Source: Siphonodentalium dalli
Lineage: Eukaryota > Mollusca > Scaphopoda > Gadilida > Siphonodentaliidae
Reading direction: 5' to 3'
Length of the DNA: 64,000 nt
Assembly: GCA_032622095.1 (NCBI GenBank)
Contig: CP136061.1
Coordinates: 10,121,287-10,185,286 of the forward strand
Part shown: one piece after another, positions 42,730 through 53,555 of the stretch
Position numbering within the stretch: the first letter of the stretch is position 1
How the letters are laid out: every line of letters starts with the position of its first letter
Program-made: the position numbers and the translations under genes
Notes under the pieces: generated by a model
Told to the model about the DNA's origin: nothing
Seen by the model: only the letters and a program-made list of their open reading frames with translations
Database searches by the model: none

Positions 42730-43085
42730 TAGGGGCCCAGTTGGGGTCCACCCACACATTTTATGACGTCACGAAAGTACATGACCTATTTGTTCTGCAG
42801 TACCCCAGTTGGGGGCTAATTAGCATAATTTGAGGTCACGAAAACGTATACATGACCTAGATGTTATGCAGTACCCCAGTGGGGGTCCACCCACGCATTT
42901 TATGAGGTCACGAAAAGTAGATGACATATTTGTTCTGCAGTACGCCCGTTTGGGGATAATTAGCATAATCTGAGGTCACGAAAAGTACCTGACCTATTTG
43001 TTCTGCAGTGGCCCAGTTGGGGTCCACCCACGCATTTTATGAAATGACCTATTTGTTCTGCAGTGGCCCAATTGGGGGCTATTGC
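42730..43085 (+). repeat. Tandem repeat around GGTCACGAAAAGTACATGACC
   Basis: Four or so units alternate ACCCCAGTTGGGGTCCACCC, ACGCATTTTATGA and GTCACGAAAAGTA with TGACCTATTTGTTCTGCAGT. An alternative unit carries GGGGGCTAATTAGCATAAT. No coding role. Confidence 0.75.
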
Positions 43086-43189
43086 GGTACAGTGCCCGGA
43101 AGTACACCTACATGTAATACGTTCGTATATTACGTGATGACCCAGCTGAGCGATTTGTAGGTGTATTATCTACATGTATACCACGTATA

Positions 43190-43500
43190 GCACTCTCGAT
43201 ATGTGTATTTTAAAGGGACACGAGGCACTCATAGTGTGAAAGTTAAAGAGACGTGATGCAATATCGGTGCGTGAATGTTAAAGTGACACAATTCACTCAG
43301 TCTGTGACATCGATGAACAATGGTGAGCCTCGCCCTGAAGTATATTTCTAACTGGTGTATTAATTCATATTACGTTCAAGTGAGACAATGCACTCAGTTT
43401 GTGAATGCTAGAGGGACGAGAGGCACTCACGTAGGTGAATATTAAAGGGAGGTGATGCAATCTTGGTTTACGTTCGTAATAGGTGTATAGTGTACGTTCG
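43190..43500 (+). repeat. Minisatellite of GTGAATGTTAAAGGGACACGA units, left block
   Basis: Several units of about 40-55 bp with GTGAATGTTAAAG, GGACACGAGGCACTCA and GTGATGCAAT. The same family in the same orientation lies at 49150-49450, bracketing the inverted-arm element. Confidence 0.7.
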
Positions 43501-43504
43501 TAAT

Positions 43505-44865
43505 AGTCTAGGCAAATATGGACATAGGTGTCGCCTGGAGAGGGAATTTATGAGACCTACATTTTTGGTTAGCATGAACACTTAACATTCGGAATCCGTA
43601 TGTTGGATTTGTCAGATAGGCGGACTTTTTTCGCACCGCGTGGTTTTATTGAGGCACCTGGTGATAAAATCGGTAATTTTTTAAATAAAGCTGACATATG
43701 TGACAGGGTATATTCACACCTTTGAGAAGAGATATTCGTCCAATTTTGATACATGTGTATGGGGCGATAACCAGAGTAAGGTAATACATGTAACCATTGA
43801 ATATAGGAACGGCCGTCATGACGTCATGTGACGTCAAATAATTTTTAGGTTGAGAAGAATATGACAATTCACGCAAAGCGTTGTATTTCGTTTCTTATAA
43901 AATCAGAAGTAAGATATTAATGCCCAATTATTTTATACCATGGGAAACTACAGCCAATTAGCTACGTTCTAATATATCACTTATCGCTGTTGGTCGCATC
44001 ATTTGTTTATCAAAGGCAGAAAAATCAACCCTCCCCCTAAAGATGAGACGCGTCAGGCTGTGGTGTAAGGCACACAGAACGCACGATTATGTGCCAAATT
44101 GCGAAATTAACACAACGGCCGTTGGTGGACGGCTATGGTATTGTCTAATAGATATGTGTAGATTGACACAGTCGAGCATTACAGTAGCAATATTACATAA
44201 TGTACCTCCTGACTCAATTTTTTTTAACAAATTTGAGATTTTTTCCCCAAAAAGATAATCTAAAATGCACTTTGTCTTCTTCCGGGAGGCAAAAATGACA
44301 ACAATGTATTAAGGGTGGAGATAATTAGTGTATACGGTAATTTCGTTCCGTCTTGGTTTAAAAACTGGCATAATAACCCAAGATGGCTGCCAATATGGTG
44401 GCCGGTATATAGGTGGAAATTGTGAAATTTGTAAGAACGCACGATTACTTGCCAAAATGACTTAACTAACACAACGGCCGTTGATAAACTGCTACAGTTT
44501 TATGTAATATATATATCCCGATACATCGACTTGAAAATTTAAGTGAAACCGGTACACAAAGCACCTCCTGGCCCCAATGTTTTATTAAATATTTAATTAG
44601 TTTAGTCCAAAACTAATCGAAAACCTATTTTTGTCATCTTCTCGAAATGCATAAAGACAATAATGTTGCGTGGGTGGATATAATTTGTATGTACGATAAT
44701 TTCATGCCGTCGGCGGTTACTACGTGACATATTAACCCCAAGATGGCTGCCAATGCGGTGGCCGCATTATGGATGGAAATTGTAAAATCTGTCATGCCGC
44801 AATTAACACCACCATCGCAATGAAATGTCTTAAAAACCAATAGTCCTATTATATTCATATCATTT
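43505..44865 (+). repeat. Left arm of a large inverted-repeat element
   Basis: Reverse-complementary to about 47620-49085. For example TGTTGGATTTGTCAGATAGG at 43602 corresponds to CCTATCTGACAAATCCAACA near 48956, and the ATTAACACAACGGCCGT blocks also pair. The arm has internal direct repeats of about 370 bp, each with ACGCACGATTA, ACAACGGCCGTTG and CAAGATGGCTGCCAAT. The arms are well over 1 kb. Confidence 0.7.
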
Positions 44866-47619
44866 TTGCGATACTAGGACGTAACATTGGTCCGTTCTAT
44901 TAAAATGACAACCAGATTGGTACCCACGAGTGAGAGGATCGACAATTTTTGCATTCATTCGCGCTCAAGTAAGATTTGTTCTTCGAAATCGGTGGCATTT
45001 CGTGCAAATTATTTCACAATAAACATGGTTGATTTAAGCCAGATGGCTGTCAGACTATCTTTGCGAAAAGAATAAGGGAATTGTGCATGTTACATTAAAT
45101 CTAACACGACAAGTAAGCATACTTGGCACTCTCTATGGCTATTTGTAACACAATGCGACCGCGTATAACAGAATTAACCAATTCGGATACATATCTCATC
45201 AAATAACTCATGTTGATACGATTCGTTAGTTACCCTCTATCAACGAGGCGTGGTTACAAGAACGGAGCTACTGATACATTGGGTCTCATGTATACCGTTC
45301 TAAAAGTAAGTATAAATGGATCTCATTGAACAATAGCAATTTCTGCCCAGTCCGCAAGAGGACATATCCACCAAATTATCAAACCGTCACATTATACAGG
45401 TTCGTTTAGTTTCATCATCACGCAATAGACTCGTTGAATGTTTTATTCAAACATTTACCGGATTATTTTCCATGACAAATATTTCGCACACAAGGAGATG
45501 GAAACCTGGTTGATTTTCCTCTTGTTGTTTGTCAGCTGCTTAACGGGTTGGAGGTATTTGCTTGTACTGGCAGTAGATAAGTTGCAAAGCAAAGTCACGG
45601 CTCTAAGCGACATTTCCAACCACGAAAATACCAGCGGTATGGTAAATCACATAAAACTGTCAAACTATGTCCCTATATATTTCGATTGTATGTTACTCTG
45701 TATAGTATGGTACTGGAGTCTCGTGTCACCCCATGTGCACTCGTGATTTCCAGAAGTGACTGAACAATTGCTTGTAAGACGAGGTACCCCAAATATGGAC
45801 AGTTATCCCATGCTAGATGAACAGTCATATTACCCATATCTTTCTATGTTGATGAGTAGGTAGGATTACTTCTGGAAGGCTGTACATTCAGAAAATCGCA
45901 TATAGATCGGAGTATTGGCATGGAGTTTTATCATGTAGACTGATACATTTTGGACTTATTGGTATCCCAGTGTAAGTCTTAGCTCATTATGACACCAAAA
46001 TGAAAGGACGACAATTTCAATTATTTGTATACATGCCATACACAGGTTGATACCAGGAAGCGTATAATAACTGTCTAGATAAGTCCAAAATTAATGCGGT
46101 TAGTGACCTGCTGATGCCAGCAGGTCGGATGTCTGAAAACATACCATATTTTGATTATGGCCGTTCATGATTAAAGCATTATAATTCCACCCACACGTCA
46201 CATCTAACGCCGGATGTGTTACAGTTAAATTCAAATGTATCTATAGTTAACACATTATGCGACGCGAGTAGACCGTGTGTATAGTGCGTATCCTGATTAT
46301 ATTGTGGAGTGTTTGGTGTACAAATGGGTAAAACAAAATGAGATCACGAGTCTTGGTGTAATTTGTCGCTGCATCTCAGAAATCACATATAGCAACAACT
46401 TCTGTGCAGACCAGAATCTGATCTACGATAACTCATCCATAACAAATCCGATTGTGCTGAGCGAAATCAGTAACTGGACACGATAGTCGTAGTTTAGTAT
46501 TTACTGAACAGTGTGTGGGGAATACATGCATATGTCTTTGTAAAATCGGGACAATATGGGGACGAGGAATTATTCGCCAAATTGTTTTCCGCCGGAGTTG
46601 CCTGTAAATACGAATATTGAATACAGCCCGATTGATACATTAATGACATGAGTTTTACGTTTCAAACACCAATGGTACTTGCAACAACAGCAGGTCTCCT
46701 GGTATGAATATGACCAGTTCAGATGTAACATATAGTAGACAAGTTTACTTTTCCATCAAGTTGGAAACAACATTTGATATTTCTGAAGGTTATCGCGTTC
46801 ATATATTGCAAAGAAAGCAGTCCTTCGTGGCGATCTTGTTCAACAGAAACTGCATAATTAAGTTAGAAACACAGGAGGGATTCTCATTCTGGACATGACT
46901 AATCTTAAGTTTATCACAGATCAGATAATTTTTAGGAAGATGCAAATTCTGAAATAATTTTGTTAGACGAGCGCTATCTTTTTCTGAATCTCATCTTCTT
47001 TGCGTTATTGGACACTAGTCAATGAAAGTGGCGATGGTGATTTAGGATCTGGAAAAATTCACTCTGTGTTAACGCGGCCGTCTTCTGTGGGTCGAAGCTA
47101 TTGTACAGTAATTGTGCATTGTATATATAACAGATTAATGGAGGCACTGACTCAGAATCAAAATCATTGCTTCAAATGTGGTTGCTTCAGTGAGTGTGAA
47201 CAAATTATCATTTCTTATTGAAGTGGTCATGTATTTATCGGATGGCACAATGAGATGTTCCTTATCTCACATGACCCGTGACACATCTAGCTTTAAAATC
47301 GGTCCCAAATTTCGCCCAATCAAGTCGGGGTGTGAACCCGCATCAACCTCGTCTAGCACAGACTTCGATAATGGTATCCACGACATATCCACATCATATG
47401 TACCATCATATTTGGTAGCACTTGAAATACTATTCATTGAGAAAGATTTACCTTCTATTGTCGGGTTTAAGTAATTTCATATTGATTATGTCAAAGGTGA
47501 CTGGCATAAATAACAATCAGGCATTCAATGTATTACTGTTACTCGGTTCTTCGTTTTAAATAACCCTGTTCATCTGTAAATACCTCGCTCAAATTGCCAC
47601 CTATTTCAAGGGACACGGT
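44866..47619. other. Interior of the large inverted-repeat element
   Basis: About 2.75 kb between the arms. No recognised transposase. Short open frames at 46277-46486, 46704-46898 and 47178-47474 show no domain I know, and stops occur between them. One signal-peptide-like frame is listed separately at 45497. The composition is less repetitive than the arms, so this could be decayed cargo. Confidence 0.4.
45497..45746 (+). CDS. Hypothetical signal-peptide-like ORF
   Basis: From the in-frame ATG at about 45498 the product begins METWLIFLLLFVSCLTGW, which resembles a secretory signal peptide or membrane anchor. It is followed by a polar stretch with Asn-His-Glu-Asn-Thr and a second hydrophobic segment (Phe-Asp-Cys-Met-Leu-Leu-Cys-Ile-Val-Trp-Tyr-Trp). 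After the TGA at 45744 the same frame stays open for another 40 or so codons, so the gene may be broken or have a splice donor inside (GTATGG at about 45638). No family recognised. Confidence 0.25.
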
Positions 47620-49085
47620 TTACTTGAGCACGAAAGCTCATGAATGCAAGATCGTCAATAAGGGGCACCATTCAGGTAGCAATTTTAAATAGAATGGCGC
47701 ATCATGGTGTCCCGGAGTAACATGAATATAATACTTTGGGTTGTGTGAGACAATAGATGGCGGCAATGACGGCGATAAAAGTGAAACATGACATATTTCA
47801 CCATTTATTTTGACCACCGTGGTGGCAGCCATCTTGGGGTTAGTAAGCCATTTTGTAATACAAAAACAACAGTGAATTACCGTACACACCAAACATCTCC
47901 GCCACGCTACATTCTGCGCGTTATGGCTTCCGAGAAGATGACAAAAATGGCTTTAGGTTATTTTTGGAGAAAAATGCCTAAAGTTTATAAAGAGTTTGTG
48001 CCTGGAGGTGCATTGTGTAATAATTTCACTTTATTGTTCGAGTATGTAGATCGGGTTATATACATTAAACTATAGTTTAGCAGTTCATCAACGACCGCTT
48101 TGTTAGGTAAACCATTTAAGCAAGTAATTGTGCGTTCTTTCATATTTCACAATTTCCACCTATATTGCGGCTGCCATATTGGCAGCCATTTTGGGTTAGT
48201 ATGTCATTTTTTAATCCAAGGCGGAATGAAATTGCCGTATACACCAGTTATCTTCACCCTTACTAATTCTTTTCTGTTTTGCCTTCCAGAAAATTAAAAA
48301 AACGCGTTTTATATAATTTTTTAGGAAAAATTCTAAAATTTATTAAAATTTCGGGTTTGGGGGTACATTATATTTTGTTTCTACGTTAATGTTCGAGTTT
48401 GTAGACAGAAACTTATATATTATTACATTCTTTAGCAGACTTCCTACGGCCGTTGTGTTAATTAAGCATATTGACATGTAACCGTGAGTTATGTGTGCCT
48501 TATACCACATCATGGCGCATCTTAACTTTAGGGGGGGGGGGGGAGTTGATGTTTCTGCCTCTGATAAAAAGTAATGCGGCCTGCAGCGATAAGTTATATA
48601 TCAAAATATAGCCAATTGGCAGTAGTTTCCCATGGTATAAAACAATGTGGCATACCCGTCTTACTTTATGATTTAAAAGAAACGAAAGACATCGCTGTGC
48701 GTGAATCGTCATATTTGTCTCATCCAAAATATTATTTGACGCCAAATGACGTCATGACTGCAATTCCGAGATTCAATGGTTACATGTTTTACCCTACTCT
48801 TGTTATCGCCCCACACTCAGGTATCAAAATTGGACGAATATTTCTTCTCAAAATGTGTGAAAATGCTCTGTCAAAAAAATGTCGGCTTTATTTTTAAAAT
48901 GACCGATTTTTTCATCGGGTGACTCAAGAAAACCACGCGGTGAGAAAAAAGTCCGCCTATCTGACAAATCCAACATACGGATCCCGAAAGTTTAGTATTT
49001 ACGCTAACCAAAAATGTTGGTCTCATAAATTCCCTCTCCAGGCGACACCTATCTCCATATTTTCCTGGCCTATAATATGTATATT
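47620..49085 (-). repeat. Right arm of the large inverted-repeat element
   Basis: Inverted counterpart of 43505-44865, including GGCGGACTTTTTTCTCACCG-type sequence in reverse, the GGCAGCCATTTTGGGTTAG blocks and a G12 run near 48531. Open frames in the arm mirror those of the left arm and are not genes. Confidence 0.7.
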
Positions 49086-49149
49086 ACCAAGTTATGTATA
49101 TCACGTGGTGACCTCGATGAACGATGGGTAGCTTCAGCGCTCGCGTTGT

Positions 49150-49450
49150 TAAAGATACGACATTCTCGGTATGTGAATTTTAAAGGGAAACGAGGCACTC
49201 AGTGTGAATGTTAAGGGGATATGATACAATATCGGCGCGTGAATGTTAAAGTGACACGAGTCAATCTCGGTGTGTAAATATTAAAGGGAGACAATGCGCT
49301 CGCAGTGCATGTTAAAGGGACGTGATGCAATCTCGGTGTGTGAATATTAAAGGGACACAATGCACCCACAATGCACTCTAAAGGGACACACGACACTCAC
49401 TGTGGATGAATTTTAAAGGGACACACGACACTCGCAGTGGGTGTATATAT
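49150..49450 (+). repeat. Minisatellite of GTGAATGTTAAAGGGACACGA units, right block
   Basis: Same family as 43190-43500 and in direct orientation, with about seven units (GTGTGAATATTAAAGGGAC, ACAATGCACTC). The direct orientation is at odds with the inverted arms between the blocks. Confidence 0.7.
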
Positions 49451-50490
49451 AAGTCACTGCTTATATTCCGTGTGTGAGAATCATGTTTTGTGATGCTATT
49501 TGGATATACAATTTATGAGAATACATGCAACGCTTTGAACAAGAGTATCCTCTATTCCTACCAAATATCCACAGTATGCAGAGGGTTTCACACCACTTTA
49601 ACCTGGGCAAAGCTGGGTAACCCTGCTAGTATATCAAGCTATGTCAGCGAACCAGTCACTGCTATGGGTTCCGGAGCGCGAAGCATAGCAAAGGGGAGGC
49701 AACTGTATAGAGATTGTGCTAGTATATGATACAATTTGGCGAGTGACTGATATAATTTTTACGCATTTAGCCAAAAACTGTGACCAGTAGCACTAAAACC
49801 ACGGAACCGCGACTGGAAGAATATCTGAAACCACGGAACGGAGCTGGATGAATCCAATACACGGGAACGGGAAGATTCGGTCGCGGGAAGATTCGGCCAG
49901 GTATTTTTCGGTCGCGGGAAACATTTTTTTCATTGCATCTTCATTAATCATAATTCCTTATAGTGCTCGAACATGATATTTGGATTTACCACACAGTTTG
50001 TAAGTAATAACCTGGATTTATTCATGCAAAATATTAACTCATAAAACATACAAATAAATTTTCTTTATCATAAACCTAAAATAATCTCATAAAATATGTC
50101 AAACAAAATAACGACAAAACATCATAAAAGTAATAACTTCAATTTATGCATGTAAAATATTATTAAAAAATATGTCCACATAATTCATAACAAAAACATA
50201 TAAACTCCCGTCCCAATATGACCCTCAGGTTCTTAAAAAAAATTTGTGATATTTAGTCTTTACGTCCAAATTATAAAGTCACACACACTTTGATGTGTTC
50301 TAATTAGCACGCCAGCGTGTATACTGTGCTTGAAAATATAAAAACCACTGGTGTTATGGGGGATTATGGGTAATTAGTTCGATGTAAAAGTAAAAATTGG
50401 TCGCTTTAAAAGATGTAGTGTTACCCCCCCCCCTAATAAAATAGTCCGACACAGATTAGCACATGTGCGGATAATGATATTACCACAATG
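49451..50490. other. Gene-free stretch with a repeat shared with 56177-56260
   Basis: 49641-49722 (TCAGCGAACCAGTC, TTCCGGAGCGCGAAGCATAG, CAACTGTATAGAGATTG) closely matches 56182-56252, on the other side of the ISL2EU element. A GGAACGGGAAGATTCGG-type short repeat is at 49800-49925. The rest is AT-rich. No gene. Confidence 0.45.
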
Positions 50491-50621
50491 AGCCCAGTTT
50501 ACAGTTAGCAGTGCGCATGTCCGGGACTGGGTTATCTTTCTTGAATTAAGTGTAAACAACGAACACGTGTTCTCTAAAACAATGAGATTCCGGTAGCGCC
50601 AATTAAATAAAATTATACGAA

Positions 50622-52174
50622 ATGTCGATTTGTGCTGTGGAAGGCTGTTCTAATTCATATTATCAGATACAGCGATGGATGAAAAGTACTTGTTCAATTC
50701 ATAAAACGGCACATATGCAATGTAATTGCCCTCGGCCATTCGCACTTTACCCATTTGCGACGGAGAAAAAAGACCCAGAAGGCCGAAAAGTGTGGTGTAA
50801 AAATGTGTATCGAAAGGATCCAAAAACAGATAAATATTGGAAACCACAGACTTACAGTGTGATTTGCTCAAAACATTTTATTGGTGGTATGCCAACTAAA
50901 GATAACCCTTATCCAGTTCTTGAAATGGGAAATGTTATCCAAAATAAAACACCAAGGAAACCTCCAGTCAAGAGAAAACTTATTCCTTCTACAGCCAAAC
51001 GTACCACACATACTAATGATATTGACAGTCAACTTGAACGAAATCGTGCTGTGGGACTTGATCATTCGTACAATTTTAGATACAAGTGTAACTGCACAGA
51101 AACATGTTCGTGTGTTGGATGTATTGAAAAAGAATGCCAGATAAGTAAACTTGTTGATAAAATTAATTTGTTAGAGTTTGAACTGAAAAATGCAAAGACT
51201 GTTATCAAAGAAAGACCAAACTTCTCTGTAACATCAATACTGAAGTCAGATAAGTCAGTAAGAGAATTTCTTGGAGTACCAAACAGAGCAGTGTTTCATA
51301 AAATTGTTCAATTGTCGATTGCAAAAGGTGAAAAAAATTCGATACTGGAGAGGGGCTCACCATGTTTTGGCTTCCAAAATTCAACAACCAAAAAACTATC
51401 TAAAACGGAAACCAGGACCAGGAAGAAAATTAAGCGTGTTACAGGAACTTGTAATTGTTTTTCTAAAACTCAGACAAGCATTGAATCATGGATTTTTGGC
51501 ATCTCTATTCAACATCAGCATAAGCCTTTGCTCACAGATCATCTCGACATGGATAAGATTTCTAGCACATAACTTTGCTTCATTGATACACCGCCCAACA
51601 AGAGAGGAAGTTAAAAGGACCCTTCCAGAATCGTTCAAAGCACAGGTTCCCAATGCGACCAGTATAATTGACTGCACAGAAGTGTTTATTGAAACGCCTA
51701 ATAGTCTTGATGCACAGGCATTAACCTGATCAGACTACAAACAACATAATACTGTGAAAATTATTGTAGACATAACACCAACCGGACAAATTCAGCTGAT
51801 ATCTAAAGCATGGGGTGGAAGAACCAGTGACAAACACATAGTTAATTATTCCGGATATTTAGATACAATTAAACGTGGTGATATAATCCTGGCAGATAGG
51901 GAATTTCTCATTGCTGAGGAATTGATGGAACGAGGGGCGCGTCTATACATTCCTCCTGGAGCAAGAGGTAGAGAACAGATGACTGCTGATGATGTGAAAA
52001 AGACAAAAATGATAGCTTGTCTCAGAATTCATGTAGAGCGTGCAATCAACAGACCCAAAAGATTTAAATTACTTTCTGGTATAATTCCAATCTCACTGCA
52101 TGGTACCACATATTGATGATATATTCACTATTTGTGCAGCAATTGTGAATCTATATCCTCCACTAGTAAAATAG
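50622..52174 (+). pseudogene. THAP-domain DDE transposase (ISL2EU), broken
   Basis: The N-terminus is a THAP-type C2CH zinc finger: Cys-x4-Cys near the start, Trp-Cys-Lys at about residue 60 and Ile-Cys-Ser-Lys-His-Phe at about residue 85. It would bind the transposon ends. A coiled region and an HTH segment (Pro-Gly-Pro-Gly-Arg-Lys-Leu) follow, then a DDE-4-type catalytic core: Asp in Ile-Ile-Asp-Cys-Thr (51670), Asp in Leu-Ala-Asp-Arg (about 51895) and Glu in His-Val-Glu-Arg (52036). Three lesions are visible: a frame change at an A7 run (51331-51337), a TGA at 51727-51729 in the catalytic domain, and another frame change between about 52085 and 52112, after which the C-terminal frame runs to TAG 52172-52174. 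It cannot make active enzyme. It converges with the YqaJ gene. Confidence 0.8.
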
Positions 52175-53047
52175 ATATATCCACATGTATAATATAATAC
52201 ATGAAAACGGTTTTCGTTAAAGGTACTCAATCTGATCAGATGCTCCTAAATTACTATTTCTTTGTCTTCGGGTATAACAAATATTTTATTCGAGTCGAGG
52301 AACCCACCCATGAAAGCTCAATGATCAGATATTGAATTTTGAAGTTTGTTATTTCTCGAGATGTGTAATAATATGTGGCCCAACAACACGTGGTCAAACG
52401 CAGGGTGTGGGACAAAATTGTGGATGAAGATGGATGACTAGTTGACAGTGGTTAGGATTATCTGGTTGCAATAAATCAATTCTGATAACTAAAGTGTATT
52501 TTGAAGAAATGTTGTTGTATCTTAATGGTATAGGGATCGTCTGATCGGATTGGGTACCTTTAAGTCAGAAAACTGCCATCTTGAGTAAAGGTAATTGGTA
52601 TATTTTTAAAACTATAGTTTACACATGTACTAGTACTGTATCACTTTCTGGAACAAGATAACAAATGACTCATATTTTTAGTTATGATCATTAAATTCTA
52701 TTCTATACTTAGTAATTTATCTTTTACCCAAGATGGCAGCTTTTCTAACTTGTTTAAAAACCGCTTATGTTACACATGTATATACTAATATCTGTATGAT
52801 GGCTTTGTTTATAATGCCATATGTGTCAATTTGTTGAATAAACCTTTATAAGACCAACATGTTGTCATGCATAGACAGATAAGGTAAATAATTATTAGCT
52901 TTTTGCTATGCTATTTTAATTAGAATAATACACGTCATAATATTAAAGGGGTGGACCGGTTTTAGTGGCAGAATCTGGTCAACACTGCTAAAATATTTAA
53001 TTCTTTTAAGAATTTTTTGTTCTCTATGTTCTATTAAAAGTTAGGTA
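52175..53047. other. Spacer between the convergent ISL2EU genes
   Basis: No gene. AT-rich, ending at the TA target of the small MITE at 53048. Confidence 0.4.
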
Positions 53048-53194
53048 CAGTAATTCCCAAAGTAATTGACCACTTAACCACATCAGCTCTCGGTGAGAGC
53101 TTTCCGATGAATGGCAACATATTTCCGACTAAATCCTGAAAAGTTACCCATAATTCTGCTGTGGTTAAGTGGTCAATTATTTTGGGCATTGCTG
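53048..53194. mobile_element. TA-flanked palindromic MITE, 147 bp
   Basis: Runs from CAGTAATTCCCAAAGTAATT to AATTATTTTGGGCATTGCTG, with TA at 53046-53047 and 53195-53196. The inner arms contain GACCACTTAACCACA and its complement. It shares AAAAGTTACCCATAATTCTG with the larger MITE at 62273-62485 and an end motif with 58700-59044, so the three form a family. Confidence 0.75.
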
Positions 53195-53555
53195 TACCAG
53201 TACACATACTGATTTAGTACAAGTACAATGTTTAGATAACTGGTAATTCAAGATACATCCCAAATATAATGAAATCCAAAGTATTGGAGTTGACATTGTA
53301 AGATTATTATACATAGTATGCATAATCGAATGTGTGAAAAACAGATATACCGGTACTACTATAATAAGATATATCATTTTGTCAATAATGTCATGCAACT
53401 GATGCTCTACTTGTAATGGCACATGTATGCGCTTACTCGTAATATTTACTCGGAATACATTTTGCTCTCCAATGTGTATATTACTAAATGTTGACAATTT
53501 TATGACAATAAAATGAGCACTGTCTCTAATTACATACAGGTATACTATTGATATT

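Noticed and set aside
50489..50490. Target duplication for the ISL2EU element
   Set aside because: The bases flanking the 17-bp TIRs (TG on the left, AA on the right) do not match, and no alternative border gave a convincing duplication.
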